Below are positions 8,236 to 15,651 of a stretch of 51,455 bases of DNA, piece by piece. The position numbers were made by a program, and so were the translations under genes. How positions within the stretch are numbered: position 1 is the stretch's first letter; each line of letters opens with the position of its first letter. Below the pieces are notes generated by a model. It was not told where the DNA came from. It saw only the letters and a list, made by a program, of their open reading frames with translations, and did no database searches. Source of the stretch: an uncultured Clostridia bacterium (GTDB lineage Bacteria > Bacillota > Clostridia > Christensenellales > Borkfalkiaceae); assembly GCA_944368215.1 (NCBI GenBank), contig CALVWX010000012.1, positions 1 to 51,455 of the forward strand, in the 5' to 3' direction.

Positions 8236-8270
8236 CAGCGTAACGCTACATCTCAGTCCCGCAATCAGGC
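8236..8270. repeat. CGTAACG/CCGCAATC short repeat, copy 2
   Basis: CAGCGTAACGCTA is the same hairpin with a compensating pair (AC..GT becomes GC..GC). It is followed by CATCT and CCCGCAATCAGGC. Confidence 0.6.
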
Positions 8271-8291
8271 AGTTTTCATTAGAATCATAGC

Positions 8292-8525
8292 CTACTCTTC
8301 GCCGAAATATTGCATGAGGTATTTTATATCGCCTTCGGCATTGTCGAAGCGTTGCAAAGACAAATCGTACCCGCGTACGCGCTTCGTCCAGCCGTCGCAA
8401 TTCTCGTCGTTTTCCGTCATGCGCCCGCATAATGTGCAGTAGCGCAACCTTTCTCTCCCGTACAGAATATATTTTCTGTAAACCGTTTGTCCGTAATTGC
8501 ACGTTTTACATATCTTTGTTGTCAT
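8292..8525 (-). CDS. Small five-cysteine putative zinc-ribbon protein (second gene)
   Basis: This 77-residue protein has C-x2-C (residues 6-9), 20 residues, C-x2-C, nine residues and a fifth cysteine. The spacing resembles its neighbour at 8506-8781, so the two are probably diverged copies. No known family is recognised. It is probably a small cytoplasmic zinc-binding protein. It overlaps the upstream gene by 20 bases and should be co-transcribed from the repressor-controlled promoter at 8837-8866. AAAGGGC upstream of the ATG is a usable ribosome site. Confidence 0.7.
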   Translation of the reverse strand: MTTKICKTCNYGQTVYRKYILYGRERLRYCTLCGRMTENDENCDGWTKRVRGYDLSLQRFDNAEGDIKYLMQYFGEE

Positions 8526-8781
8526 GCCCTTTATTTTCCGCCTCTATAAGTTTACGAATTTCTGTAAGTTGCGTCAGAAGGTCGCTTAAATAATATTTTA
8601 TAAGCTTACCCCTGCGCGAATCGGTCCGCGCTTTAAGCACAAAATTTTGGCAACTTTCATGAATGTTTACGCTGCTTTTGCTTTCAAGGCAAAGGCCGCA
8701 TTTTGTCTGTTCAAAACTTTTTACGCCCTTTGTATAATACCTGCTGAACCTTCCGCACATATAACATTGCTTGTTTTCCAT
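8506..8781 (-). CDS. Small five-cysteine putative zinc-ribbon protein (first gene)
   Basis: This 91-residue protein has C-x2-C at residues 6-9, C-x2-C after 18 residues and a fifth cysteine 12 residues later. The rest is charged helix (about 50-91) rich in leucine, isoleucine and lysine. I do not recognise the family. The ribosome site GGAGG lies before the ATG. It is divergent from the XRE gene at 8925, and three identical operator-like palindromes lie between them. It is therefore likely a regulated target of the XRE proteins. No membrane segment or signal peptide is seen. Confidence 0.7.
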   Translation of the reverse strand: MENKQCYMCGRFSRYYTKGVKSFEQTKCGLCLESKSSVNIHESCQNFVLKARTDSRRGKLIKYYLSDLLTQLTEIRKLIEAENKGHDNKDM

Positions 8782-8814
8782 TGCTTTCCTCCGGATTTTA
8801 AGTAATTTTTAAAC

Positions 8815-8888
8815 GTGTCCAATAGACACAATGAGCATTTTATCGTGTCCAATAGACACATGTCAAGCAAAATGTGCCTGATAGACAC
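8815..8888. promoter_or_regulatory. Triple palindromic operator of the XRE module
   Basis: Three 15-bp palindromic sites occur: GTGTCCAATAGACAC at 8815-8829 and again at 8845-8859, and GTGCCTGATAGACAC at 8874-8888. They start 30 and 29 bases apart, about three helical turns, so they lie on one face of the DNA. They sit inside both divergent promoters. This is the arrangement expected for cooperative repression by a dimeric XRE protein. Confidence 0.85.
8837..8866 (-). promoter_or_regulatory. Promoter of the five-cysteine protein genes
   Basis: On the reverse strand TTGACA (8861-8866) is followed after 18 bases by TAAAAT (8837-8842). The middle operator fills the spacer and the first operator lies at the start of transcription. 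Confidence 0.75.
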
Positions 8889-8894
8889 TATAAT
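8889..8894 (+). promoter_or_regulatory. -10 box of the XRE gene promoter
   Basis: A perfect TATAAT directly abuts the third operator (8874-8888), which would occupy its spacer. The -35 region (about 8866-8871) is poor, so this promoter is probably weak or aided by bound protein. Confidence 0.6.
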
Positions 8895-8924
8895 TTTTAT
8901 AAATTAATACAGTTGGGGTAAAAA

Positions 8925-9146
8925 ATGATTACCATACAGCAGATACAGGAAAGATTGGCGGAAGCGATAAAACAGAGCGGAATGACTCAACAGGAAATAG
9001 CAGACAAACTGCACATCAACCGTTCACAGATTTCTTGCTATATAACCGGCAGAAAAATGCCGTCCGTTGACACGCTTGCAAACCTTTGCAAGGTGCTTGA
9101 CGCGGATACAAATTACATTCTCTGCCAGAACATTGACCTACAATAG
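8925..9146 (+). CDS. XRE-family repressor, first of a pair
   Basis: The 73-residue protein is a single Cro/C1 HTH domain with MTQQEIADKLHINRSQISCYITGRKMPSVDTL (split here as MTQQEIADKLHINRSQ then ISCYITGRKMPS). It begins 37 bases after the third operator and is the best candidate for the protein that binds the operators. GGGGTAAAAA lies just before the ATG. It is followed after 11 bases by a second XRE gene. It ends with only a short tail, so it lacks any ligand or protease-sensor domain. Confidence 0.85.
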   Translation: MITIQQIQERLAEAIKQSGMTQQEIADKLHINRSQISCYITGRKMPSVDTLANLCKVLDADTNYILCQNIDLQ

Positions 9147-9157
9147 AGTTTATTATA

Positions 9158-9403
9158 ATGAAACAAAATGACAATGACCGCATTAATGCACTTAAAACAA
9201 TTTTCAGCAAAAAGCTGAAGGAACTGCGGCAGGAAAGGCAACTTTCGCAAAGACAGATGGCGGACAAGCTCGGCACAGCAGTCAGCACATACGCAAACTG
9301 GGAACAGGGACGGACAGAGCCGGGCATATATGACATTTACAATTTGCTTTGGGTGTTTGATATAGACGCGAATGAATTATTCGATTACGATATTTTAAAT
9401 TAA
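9158..9403 (+). CDS. XRE-family regulator, second of a pair
   Basis: The 81-residue protein has a short charged N-terminus and one HTH domain, with LRQERQLSQRQMADKLGTAV at about residues 25-44 and then STYANWEQGRTEPGIYDI. It is 11 bases downstream of the first XRE gene and must share its transcript, which ends at the hairpin at 9409-9442. The two proteins are not close copies of each other. A repressor/antirepressor or a heterodimer arrangement is possible but unproven. Confidence 0.82.
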   Translation: MKQNDNDRINALKTIFSKKLKELRQERQLSQRQMADKLGTAVSTYANWEQGRTEPGIYDIYNLLWVFDIDANELFDYDILN

Positions 9404-9404
9404 A

Positions 9405-9446
9405 AATCGAGGCGGCGCCTTCAATCGTGAAGGCGCCGCCTCAATT
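9405..9446 (+). terminator. Terminator after the XRE pair
   Basis: A perfect 15-bp stem GAGGCGGCGCCTTCA (9409-9423) / TGAAGGCGCCGCCTC (9428-9442) is flanked by A-rich and T-rich tracts, so it can act in both directions, also for the convergent gene at 9470. Confidence 0.92.
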
Positions 9447-9469
9447 TTGCTTTTATATTAGCCGCAATT

Positions 9470-10528
9470 TTATTTTTTGTCGTCCGTTTCGCCCAGAAAT
9501 TGCTTTATTATGGACGAGCCGATTTTTTTGCCTATGCGCACCTTTAAAGGTTCCTTTTTGGGCTTTTCGCGCACTTCGATTGTGCCTTCGAGCTTTAAAT
9601 CCTTGCAGGGATTTTCGGCGACGTATTTGCATTCCACGGCGTAATCGAAAATATTTTTCAAGATACCTTCGACTATGGAGCGGTCGGCCTGAGGGGCGAT
9701 TTCTATGGCGGCGAAAATCTGGTTTGTGCCTATGGAGGCAAGTTTGCGCTTGCCGAGGGCGGGGAGTATGTACGCGTCGACGCATCTGCCTATGTCGTCG
9801 AGCTTGGATTTTTCAATCCTGTTTGTAGAGGCAAAGGCCGAAGCGGGCGCCGAAGCGAACCCGTACCATTCGAGCACGACGGCCGAAAACCTTTTATTTA
9901 CCTTTGTGGGCGAAAGAAGCCAGCGCGCAACGCCGCCGAGGCCGCCGAAAATGAGGGGAATGAGCGCGAGAATTATGGAAATTATCGAGACGATGAGCGC
10001 AACCGTTCTCAGCGCTAAATTGAGGCTGTCTGCCGCGCCGTCCGAAAAGGCGACCGCCACCGCGACGATGGACATTACGAGCGAGGCGACGCGCACGGCG
10101 TAACGGAAAATTTTTAAGATTTTGCCGTTGCGCTTATAGCTTTTGGTTGTTCCGCGGCTGAACACGGCCGCGCATACGCCCATTGCAACGACGAGGGCGG
10201 CGTACACGCCGAGTATGGTATACACGGCAACCTGCCAGCCCTGCGACAGGTTGTTTGTTATGCCGAGATATAAAATGAGCGCCACATATGCCGCAGTGAA
10301 CGCGAGCGAAAAGCCGAGCGACAATATGTTGAGCCTGCGCGCTATCTGCGCGCGGTTGGAATAAATTTTTTTGATTACACAGCGCAGGTCGTATATGTCC
10401 TTGGCGAGGGTAAACGTTTCCTCGCTGGATATGGTGTGGCGGACTTCGCGGACCTCGCGCTCTTCGCCCGTCTCCGGCGAGGCGTCGGCCGCGGCCAACT
10501 GCGACTTTGCGTTTTTATCTTCCTTCAT
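9470..10528 (-). CDS. Membrane protein with a C-terminal phage-integrase-like core-binding domain
   Basis: This 352-residue protein has an acidic N-terminus (1-45), then about four membrane segments (roughly 68-90, 97-122, 136-156, 165-190), then a cytoplasmic C-terminal part. Residues about 245-312 contain YILPALGKRKLASI, then ILKNIFDYAVECKYVAENPC. This pattern is characteristic of the SAM-like core-binding domain of tyrosine recombinases. No catalytic domain with R-HxxR-Y follows; the protein ends with a basic lysine-rich tail. Function is unknown. It may be a membrane-tethered DNA- or protein-binding module. It is preceded by GGGGGAGG, immediately after a CCCGCGC/GCGCGGG hairpin that separates it from the ABC-F gene. 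Confidence 0.75.
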   Translation of the reverse strand: MKEDKNAKSQLAAADASPETGEEREVREVRHTISSEETFTLAKDIYDLRCVIKKIYSNRAQIARRLNILSLGFSLAFTAAYVALILYLGITNNLSQGWQVAVYTILGVYAALVVAMGVCAAVFSRGTTKSYKRNGKILKIFRYAVRVASLVMSIVAVAVAFSDGAADSLNLALRTVALIVSIISIILALIPLIFGGLGGVARWLLSPTKVNKRFSAVVLEWYGFASAPASAFASTNRIEKSKLDDIGRCVDAYILPALGKRKLASIGTNQIFAAIEIAPQADRSIVEGILKNIFDYAVECKYVAENPCKDLKLEGTIEVREKPKKEPLKVRIGKKIGSSIIKQFLGETDDKK

Positions 10529-10568
10529 AAATGCCTCCCCCGCGCTAAGCTACGCGCGGGATTATAAT

Positions 10569-12458
10569 TTAAAGATATTGTTCGTAGCGTGCGTACAGCT
10601 CCTCTATCCTCGCGCGCACTTTATCAAGCTTGGCGGCGACTGACGCCGATTTTTTGTAATCGGCCAAAACTTCAGGACTGACGAGCAGTGCGTTGAGCTC
10701 GGCCTCCTCCTGCTCGGCGGCGGCGATATCGCCCTCTATCTTCTTGATTTCGGCCTTGCGCGCCGCCTCGGCCGCGCGGTCTTTTTTTGAGCGGTAACTT
10801 TCCTTTCTTTCGCGGTCGTATTTTTCGCGTTCGGCCGCCTCCTCCATGCGCCGCTGTTCGGCCGCGGCGGCCTGTTTTGCGGCGATAAAACCTTCGTATC
10901 CCCCCGAATATGCCGTAAGCAAGCCGTCTTCTATCTGAGCTACGGAGTCGGCTATCGCGGATATGAAGTATCTGTCGTGCGAAACAAAAATTACGGTGCC
11001 GTCGAATTTTTTGAGGGCCTGCTCCAAACTTTCGCGCGCGGGAAGGTCGAGATGGTTTGTAGGCTCGTCCATGACAAGGACGTTGCCGTGCTCGTTTTCG
11101 AACACGCAGAGGGCGAGTTTTGCCCGCTCTCCGCCCGAAAGCGATTTTATCTTTTTATCCATATCCTCGGGCACGAGGCCGCACCGGGCAAGCGATGCGC
11201 GCACTTCGGTCTGGCCGTAGGCGACGTGCCTTTCCCAAAGTTCGGCGAGCACGGTGTTTTCGGGGTCGAGGTTGGCGTTTTCCTGATCGTATACGGCAAA
11301 ATGCACGTATCTGCCGACTTCAATCCCATCCCCGCCCGAAATTATGCGCTTTAAAAAAGTAGATTTTCCTGCGCCGTTGGGGCCGACGATTGCCAGTTTC
11401 CGGCCGCGGACGACATCGAGATTGCCGCCCGAAATGAGCCTTTTGCCGCCTATTTCGAGGTTGAGATTTTTTACCGCAAGCACGCGCTCGTAAGGCTGCT
11501 GCGTGTAAGTGAAGTTAAAGCGCGGCGGGGCGGGCGGCGTGTAGGGTTTTTGCAGAATTTCCATGCGTTCGAGCTGTTTTACACGGCTCTGCGCAGATTT
11601 GGCCGTGGTGGCGCGGACGATATTTTTATCGACAAACGCCTGCAGCTTTGCCCTCTCCTCCTGCTGTTTTTCGTATTCCTTCAGGGCGAGGGCGTAGCGC
11701 TCGGCCTTTAAAATTTTGTATTTTGAGTAGTTGCCGGGGTAAACGGAAAGGCTTTTGTTTTCAATTTCAAGCGTGCGCGAGCACACCCTGTCGAGGAAGT
11801 ATCTGTCGTGCGAGACTATAAATACCGCGCCCTTGAAGTCCTTTAAATAATCTTCCAGCCAGTACAGCGTGTCGATATCGAGGTGGTTGGTCGGCTCGTC
11901 TAAAATTAAAAGGTCGGGCTCTTCCAGAAGAAGTCTTGCAAGCTTCAAGCGCGTTTTTTCTCCGCCCGACATGCCCTCGATTTTGCGCTCGTAAAACTTT
12001 TCAAAGCCCATGCCGTTAAGTACGCGCTTGATTTTTACGTCGACGTTGAACGCATCGCGCGCGTCTACAAGCTTTTGCGTGGATTCGAGCTTTGCCGACA
12101 GAACGGCGTAATCGTGCGAGGACGGGTCGCATTCGGCAAGCGCGCGCGAGAGGGACGAAAGTTTTTCCACAGCGGCGATGTCGGATGAAAAAACCTTTAA
12201 CATTTCGCCGTATACTGTAGAGTCCGACTGCAGTCCGCCGTTCTGTTCAAGGTAGCCGATGCGCATGCCGTTTTTGCGGGTAACTGTGCCATAGTCAGGG
12301 GTCAACTGTCCGATGAGCAGTTTTATAAGCGTAGTTTTGCCCTCGCCGTTGGAGCCGACGAGCGCGACTTTTTCGCCCTCGTTTATGGCGAACGAGACGC
12401 CTGAAAATATTAAATTGTCGCCGTAAGAAAAGGCAACGCCTTCGAATGAAACTAACAT
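10569..12458 (-). CDS. ABC-F family ATPase
   Basis: The 629-residue protein has two ABC cassettes and no membrane segment, which defines ABC-F translation factors. Cassette 1 has GSNGEGKT, MSGGEKTRLKLARLL and LLILDEPTNHLD. Cassette 2 has GPNGAGKST, LSGGERAKLAL and VLVMDEPTNHLDLPARE. The inter-domain linker is charged helix (about 240-310), and a C-terminal coiled coil of about 100 residues (540-629) resembles the Uup/YdiF branch. Such proteins bind the ribosomal E site and act on stalled translation or antibiotic-bound ribosomes; the exact role here is not known. The start codon directly abuts the stop codon of the radical SAM gene, so translation is probably coupled. Confidence 0.92.
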   Translation of the reverse strand: MLVSFEGVAFSYGDNLIFSGVSFAINEGEKVALVGSNGEGKTTLIKLLIGQLTPDYGTVTRKNGMRIGYLEQNGGLQSDSTVYGEMLKVFSSDIAAVEKLSSLSRALAECDPSSHDYAVLSAKLESTQKLVDARDAFNVDVKIKRVLNGMGFEKFYERKIEGMSGGEKTRLKLARLLLEEPDLLILDEPTNHLDIDTLYWLEDYLKDFKGAVFIVSHDRYFLDRVCSRTLEIENKSLSVYPGNYSKYKILKAERYALALKEYEKQQEERAKLQAFVDKNIVRATTAKSAQSRVKQLERMEILQKPYTPPAPPRFNFTYTQQPYERVLAVKNLNLEIGGKRLISGGNLDVVRGRKLAIVGPNGAGKSTFLKRIISGGDGIEVGRYVHFAVYDQENANLDPENTVLAELWERHVAYGQTEVRASLARCGLVPEDMDKKIKSLSGGERAKLALCVFENEHGNVLVMDEPTNHLDLPARESLEQALKKFDGTVIFVSHDRYFISAIADSVAQIEDGLLTAYSGGYEGFIAAKQAAAAEQRRMEEAAEREKYDRERKESYRSKKDRAAEAARKAEIKKIEGDIAAAEQEEAELNALLVSPEVLADYKKSASVAAKLDKVRARIEELYARYEQYL

Positions 12459-13310
12459 TTAATAATCCCAGTCGGGGATAAAGCTTTGGCCCGAGCTGTC
12501 TTTATCCTGCAAAAATACGTTTGTAAGGTTATATTCGCGCACCGCGGCGAGCACCTTTTTATACTCGCGGGCAGTTATGGGGCGCTGAAGTTCGGCAAAA
12601 TCTTTTATGTCGCCGAAGGGCGTATACTGGCTCATCAGGCTGAAATACACGCTTTTGGGCAGAGTTGAGATGAATTTTACGATTTCGACGCTGTCGTACG
12701 CGGCAAGGGGTAAAATGAGGTGGCGCACTATGCAGCCCGAAAGCATTTTTCCGTCTCCGCGCATGACCAGCGGTTTTTGCGCCATGAACTCTATGGCTGG
12801 GCGCGTAAAGTCGGCATAGTCGGCCCTGCCCGTGTAGCGCTTTGCAAGCGCGGGGTCCATGAACTTGAAGTCGGGAAGGTATATGTCCGTGAATGTGTCG
12901 GCTATCTTCAAAGTTGAAAGTTTTTCGTAGCCGTGGGTGTTGTACACTACGGGAATTTTGGGCCTGTAGATTGACATTGCCTCGGCAATATGCGCCGCGT
13001 AATGCGTGGGATTGACGAGGTTTATGTTGTCCGCCCCCTGCTCTTCGAGCTCTTTGAAGATGCGCGCGAGCTCCTGAACGGTTATGTCCCTCCCGCGCAT
13101 GGTGCGCGAAAGTTCGTAGTTCTGGCAGAACACGCACTTAAGCGAACAGCCGCAGAAGAATACACAGCCGCTGCCCTTTTTGAAAGAGATTGGCGGTTCC
13201 TCGAAGGGGTGGAGATAATATTTTGCTATTTTAACGCCCGAAACGCCGCAGTAGCCGCTTTTTTCATTGCGGTCGGCGCCACAGCTTACGGGACAGAGAG
13301 TGCAGTTCAT
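12459..13310 (-). CDS. Radical SAM protein, PflA/PflX-like
   Basis: The 283-residue protein has the radical SAM cluster motif C55-x3-C59-x2-C62 (CSLKCVFC) preceded by an N-terminal cysteine cluster (C3, C6, C10, C21) typical of the COG1313 PflX group. NLVNPTHY and PVVYNTHGYE are further group motifs. It likely generates a 5'-deoxyadenosyl radical; its substrate is unknown. It forms an operon with the downstream ABC-F gene. The ATG has no Shine-Dalgarno site, and its promoter -10 box ends six bases before it, which suggests a leaderless mRNA. The conserved N-terminal cysteines make a later start unlikely. Confidence 0.88.
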   Translation of the reverse strand: MNCTLCPVSCGADRNEKSGYCGVSGVKIAKYYLHPFEEPPISFKKGSGCVFFCGCSLKCVFCQNYELSRTMRGRDITVQELARIFKELEEQGADNINLVNPTHYAAHIAEAMSIYRPKIPVVYNTHGYEKLSTLKIADTFTDIYLPDFKFMDPALAKRYTGRADYADFTRPAIEFMAQKPLVMRGDGKMLSGCIVRHLILPLAAYDSVEIVKFISTLPKSVYFSLMSQYTPFGDIKDFAELQRPITAREYKKVLAAVREYNLTNVFLQDKDSSGQSFIPDWDY

Positions 13311-13316
13311 GCATAC

Positions 13317-13345
13317 ATTATATAATAAAAAGGGCGCAAAGGCAA
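13317..13345 (-). promoter_or_regulatory. Promoter of the radical SAM gene, predicting a leaderless mRNA
   Basis: TTGCCT (13340-13345) and TATAAT (13317-13322) are 17 bases apart on the reverse strand. Six bases then lead to the ATG, so +1 should fall on the A of the start codon. Confidence 0.75.
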
Positions 13346-13462
13346 TTAATTTGACTTAAGTTGAAGGCGGGTGCAAACATTGGCAAAGCGCACTCACTCC
13401 CGTTGCCTTAAAAACGGCGGTAAATTAATTTTGTAAATTTTTGAACTTTGCCGTTCAATGCC

Positions 13463-13490
13463 TTGACAATAAGCGCGCGGCATGTATAAT
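13463..13490 (+). promoter_or_regulatory. Promoter of metK
   Basis: TTGACA (13463-13468) and TATAAT (13485-13490) are 16 bases apart. Transcription should begin near 13497, just before the riboswitch. Confidence 0.88.
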
Positions 13491-13498
13491 AATGTAGT

Positions 13499-13583
13499 AA
13501 ACATCAAGAGTGTGCGAGGGATCGGCCCTGCGACCACACAGCAACCTGCTAAAAGCAAGGTGCTAATGCCGTACCGATGGGAA
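13499..13583 (+). ncRNA. SAM riboswitch (SAM-I clan, P4-less variant)
   Basis: The segment holds the conserved S-box core: ATCAAGAG, GAGGGA with GGCCC, GCAACC, and AAGGTGCTAA. It lies directly upstream of metK. P1 is short (CATC at 13502-13505 with GATG at 13576-13579). Only about nine bases separate the GGTGCTAA core from the P1 3' strand, so the usual P4 hairpin of SAM-I appears absent, as in the SAM-I/IV variant class. CGTACCG (13570-13576) can pair with CGGTACG (13604-13610) in the terminator, which gives an antiterminator when SAM is absent. Confidence 0.9.
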
Positions 13584-13598
13584 AATTCAACAAAAGTT

Positions 13599-13627
13599 CC
13601 GCCCGGTACGCCGGGCGGTTTTATTTT
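13599..13627 (+). terminator. Riboswitch-controlled terminator upstream of metK
   Basis: CCGCCCGG (13599-13606), loop TACG, CCGGGCGG (13611-13618) and a T-rich tract form an intrinsic terminator. Its 5' arm and loop contain the bases that the alternative antiterminator would use, so the switch should turn transcription off with SAM bound. Confidence 0.88.
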
Positions 13628-13680
13628 GCATTTTTTCAGGCGGCCGCGCAAAATGCGCGCACACATTTTTAAGGAGTAAC

Positions 13681-14847
13681 ATGAAAAAATTTTTTACAAG
13701 CGAAAGCGTGACCGAAGGACACCCCGACAAACTTTGCGACAGCATTTCAGACGCGATAGTCGACGAAATTCTTGCCGTCGACCCCATGGCCCGTTGCGCG
13801 GTGGAATGCTGTGCGGCATACGACAGACTGCTTATTATGGGCGAAGTGACGACTTTTGCAAAGGTGGATTATGAACAGGTCGCCCGCAGGACGATTAAAA
13901 ATATAGGATACGACTTCGGCAACTTTGCATATGACAAGTGCAAAATTACCGTGGCCATTCACGGACAGAGCGCCGACATTGCCTTGGGCGTGGACAAGTC
14001 GCTGGAGGCAAAGGACGGCGAGAGCGACAAGGAGGCCGAGATAGGCGCGGGCGATCAGGGCATGATGTTCGGCTATGCCTGCCGCGAAACGGACGAACTT
14101 ATGCCCCTGCCCATTTCGCTTGCGCACAGGCTTGCAAAGAGGCTTACAGAGGTGAGAAAGAGCGGACTTTTAAGCTACCTCCGCCCCGACGGCAAGACGC
14201 AGGTGACGGTTGAGTACGACGGCAAAAAGGCAAAGAGGATTGAAGCCGTTGTCGTCTCCTCCCAGCACGACGAAAAGGTAACGCAGGACAAACTCCGCGC
14301 CGACCTTTTAAAGCACGTAATCAGATACGTAATCCCCGCCGAACTCATTGACGGCGACACAAAATTTTATATAAACCCCACGGGCAGGTTTGAAATAGGC
14401 GGCCCCGAGGGCGACAGCGGACTTACGGGCAGAAAGATAATTGTAGACACTTACGGCGGCAAATGCGCGCACGGCGGCGGAGCTTTTTCGGGCAAGGACC
14501 CCACAAAGGTAGACCGTTCGGCAGCGTATATGACAAGGTATATCTGCAAAAACTTAGTCGCGGCGGGACTGTGCGACGAGATTGAACTGCAGGTTTCTTA
14601 CGCGATAGGCGTCAGCCACCCCCTTTCCATATTCGTCGATACGTTCGGCACGGGCAAACTTCCGGACGGCCGCATAGCCGACATCATCGCAGAAAATTTT
14701 GACCTGCGCCCCTACGCGATAATAAAGACTTTGGGGCTGCGCGCGCCCATATATTCGCAGACGTCGGCATACGGGCACTTCGGCAAGGAAAATCTGCCTT
14801 GGGAAAAATGCGACCGCGCCGAAGAGCTCAAAAAGTATCTTAAGTGA
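13681..14847 (+). CDS. metK: S-adenosylmethionine synthetase
   Basis: The 388-residue product is full length for Met[23 protein letters not shown] is recognisable at residues 5-26 (stated here in two parts: [13 protein letters not shown] and LCDSISDAI), [12 protein letters not shown] is the central motif, and [19 protein letters not shown] the phosphate-binding region. It makes SAM from methionine and ATP in the cytoplasm. AAGGAG lies before the ATG. Expression should be controlled by the SAM riboswitch upstream, giving feedback by its product. Its stop codon overlaps the next start. Confidence 0.98.
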   Translation: MKKFFTSESVTEGHPDKLCDSISDAIVDEILAVDPMARCAVECCAAYDRLLIMGEVTTFAKVDYEQVARRTIKNIGYDFGNFAYDKCKITVAIHGQSADIALGVDKSLEAKDGESDKEAEIGAGDQGMMFGYACRETDELMPLPISLAHRLAKRLTEVRKSGLLSYLRPDGKTQVTVEYDGKKAKRIEAVVVSSQHDEKVTQDKLRADLLKHVIRYVIPAELIDGDTKFYINPTGRFEIGGPEGDSGLTGRKIIVDTYGGKCAHGGGAFSGKDPTKVDRSAAYMTRYICKNLVAAGLCDEIELQVSYAIGVSHPLSIFVDTFGTGKLPDGRIADIIAENFDLRPYAIIKTLGLRAPIYSQTSAYGHFGKENLPWEKCDRAEELKKYLK

Positions 14848-15554
14848 TGGGCGCATTTTTAAGCGAACTTAAAGAGAGCATATTTCCGCACAATTTTACG
14901 TGCGACATATGCGGCCGCGAGACATTTGACGACGCCAACCTTTGCCCGTCCTGCGCAAAGACGGTAACTTTGAACGACGGCGCAACCTGTCCCGTATGCG
15001 GAAGAAAGACTAAATCTGACGGGCTATGCCTTGAATGCAAGGCGCATGCGCCCGCGTTCGACAGGGCGGTTTCGGCGCTGGTCTATAAAGACGGCGGAGC
15101 GGCGCTCGTGATGAAGTTCAAGCGCGGCGGCGCGTACCTGAAAAATTATTTTGCCGACCTGCTCGCGCCGAAGTGCCGCACTTTTGAAGGGGCAGACGCC
15201 GTATGCTTTATACCCATGACGGCAAAAGCCGAGCGCAAACGCGGATATAATCAGGCCGAGCTGCTCGCAAAAGAGCTGGCCCGAAGGCTGAATTTGCCGC
15301 TCGTGCGCGTGCTTGAAAAGGTAAAAGACACCGCCGAGCAGAAATCGCTGACCAAAAAGGAGCGCGAAAGCAATCTTAAGGGTTGTTTTTCGGCGCACAA
15401 GCGCGACGTTGAGGGCAAAAGTTTTATTGTGGCAGACGACGTCATGACTACGGGCGCGACCGCCGAAGAGGCCGCGCACCTTTTAAAGCGCAAGGGCGCC
15501 GCGCACGTGTATTTTGCCGCGGCCGCGTCGGTGGAATACGACAATCCGCTTTAA
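14847..15554 (+). CDS. ComF-family phosphoribosyltransferase-like protein
   Basis: The 235-residue protein has an N-terminal double zinc ribbon (CDICGRETF..CPSC and CPVCGRK..CLEC, about residues 20-65) and a C-terminal PRTase fold with FIVADDVMTTGATAEEAAHLL at about 190-210. Relatives such as ComFC take part in DNA uptake in competent bacteria, though they also occur in species without known competence. The ATG at 14847 overlaps the metK stop codon by one base; a GTG three bases earlier is also possible. Translation is probably coupled to metK. No other competence gene is in the window. Confidence 0.9.
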   Translation: MGAFLSELKESIFPHNFTCDICGRETFDDANLCPSCAKTVTLNDGATCPVCGRKTKSDGLCLECKAHAPAFDRAVSALVYKDGGAALVMKFKRGGAYLKNYFADLLAPKCRTFEGADAVCFIPMTAKAERKRGYNQAELLAKELARRLNLPLVRVLEKVKDTAEQKSLTKKERESNLKGCFSAHKRDVEGKSFIVADDVMTTGATAEEAAHLLKRKGAAHVYFAAAASVEYDNPL

Positions 15555-15593
15555 ACGCGCGGCAAGTGCGGCGCAATCGATTAAATACACAAA

Positions 15594-15624
15594 GGGGGCA
15601 ACGGCCTTTTAGGCCGTTGCCCCC
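15594..15624. terminator. Hairpin between convergent comF and GH4 genes
   Basis: GGGGGCAACGGCC (15594-15606) pairs with GGCCGTTGCCCCC (15612-15624). The T tracts on both sides are weak, so termination strength is uncertain. Confidence 0.65.
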
Positions 15625-15651
15625 TTACTATTGCCCGACGAAGGGCATTTT

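Larger units (their letters stand above)
7953..8291. other. Intergenic region: cad promoter plus short repeats
   Basis: This 339-base stretch holds no gene. Its left part carries the ArsR operator and promoter. Its right part carries two full copies and one partial copy of a short repeat with the consensus CARCGTAACGYTRCAT followed by CCGCAATCA. Confidence 0.7.

Noticed and set aside
8292-9403. Toxin-antitoxin system
   Set aside because: The XRE genes and the small proteins are on separate divergent transcripts and the small proteins show no toxin motif; kept as an unknown module.
9470-10528. Degraded integrase of a mobile element
   Set aside because: The frame is intact with strong membrane segments before the integrase-like part, no catalytic remnants follow and no attachment site is seen.
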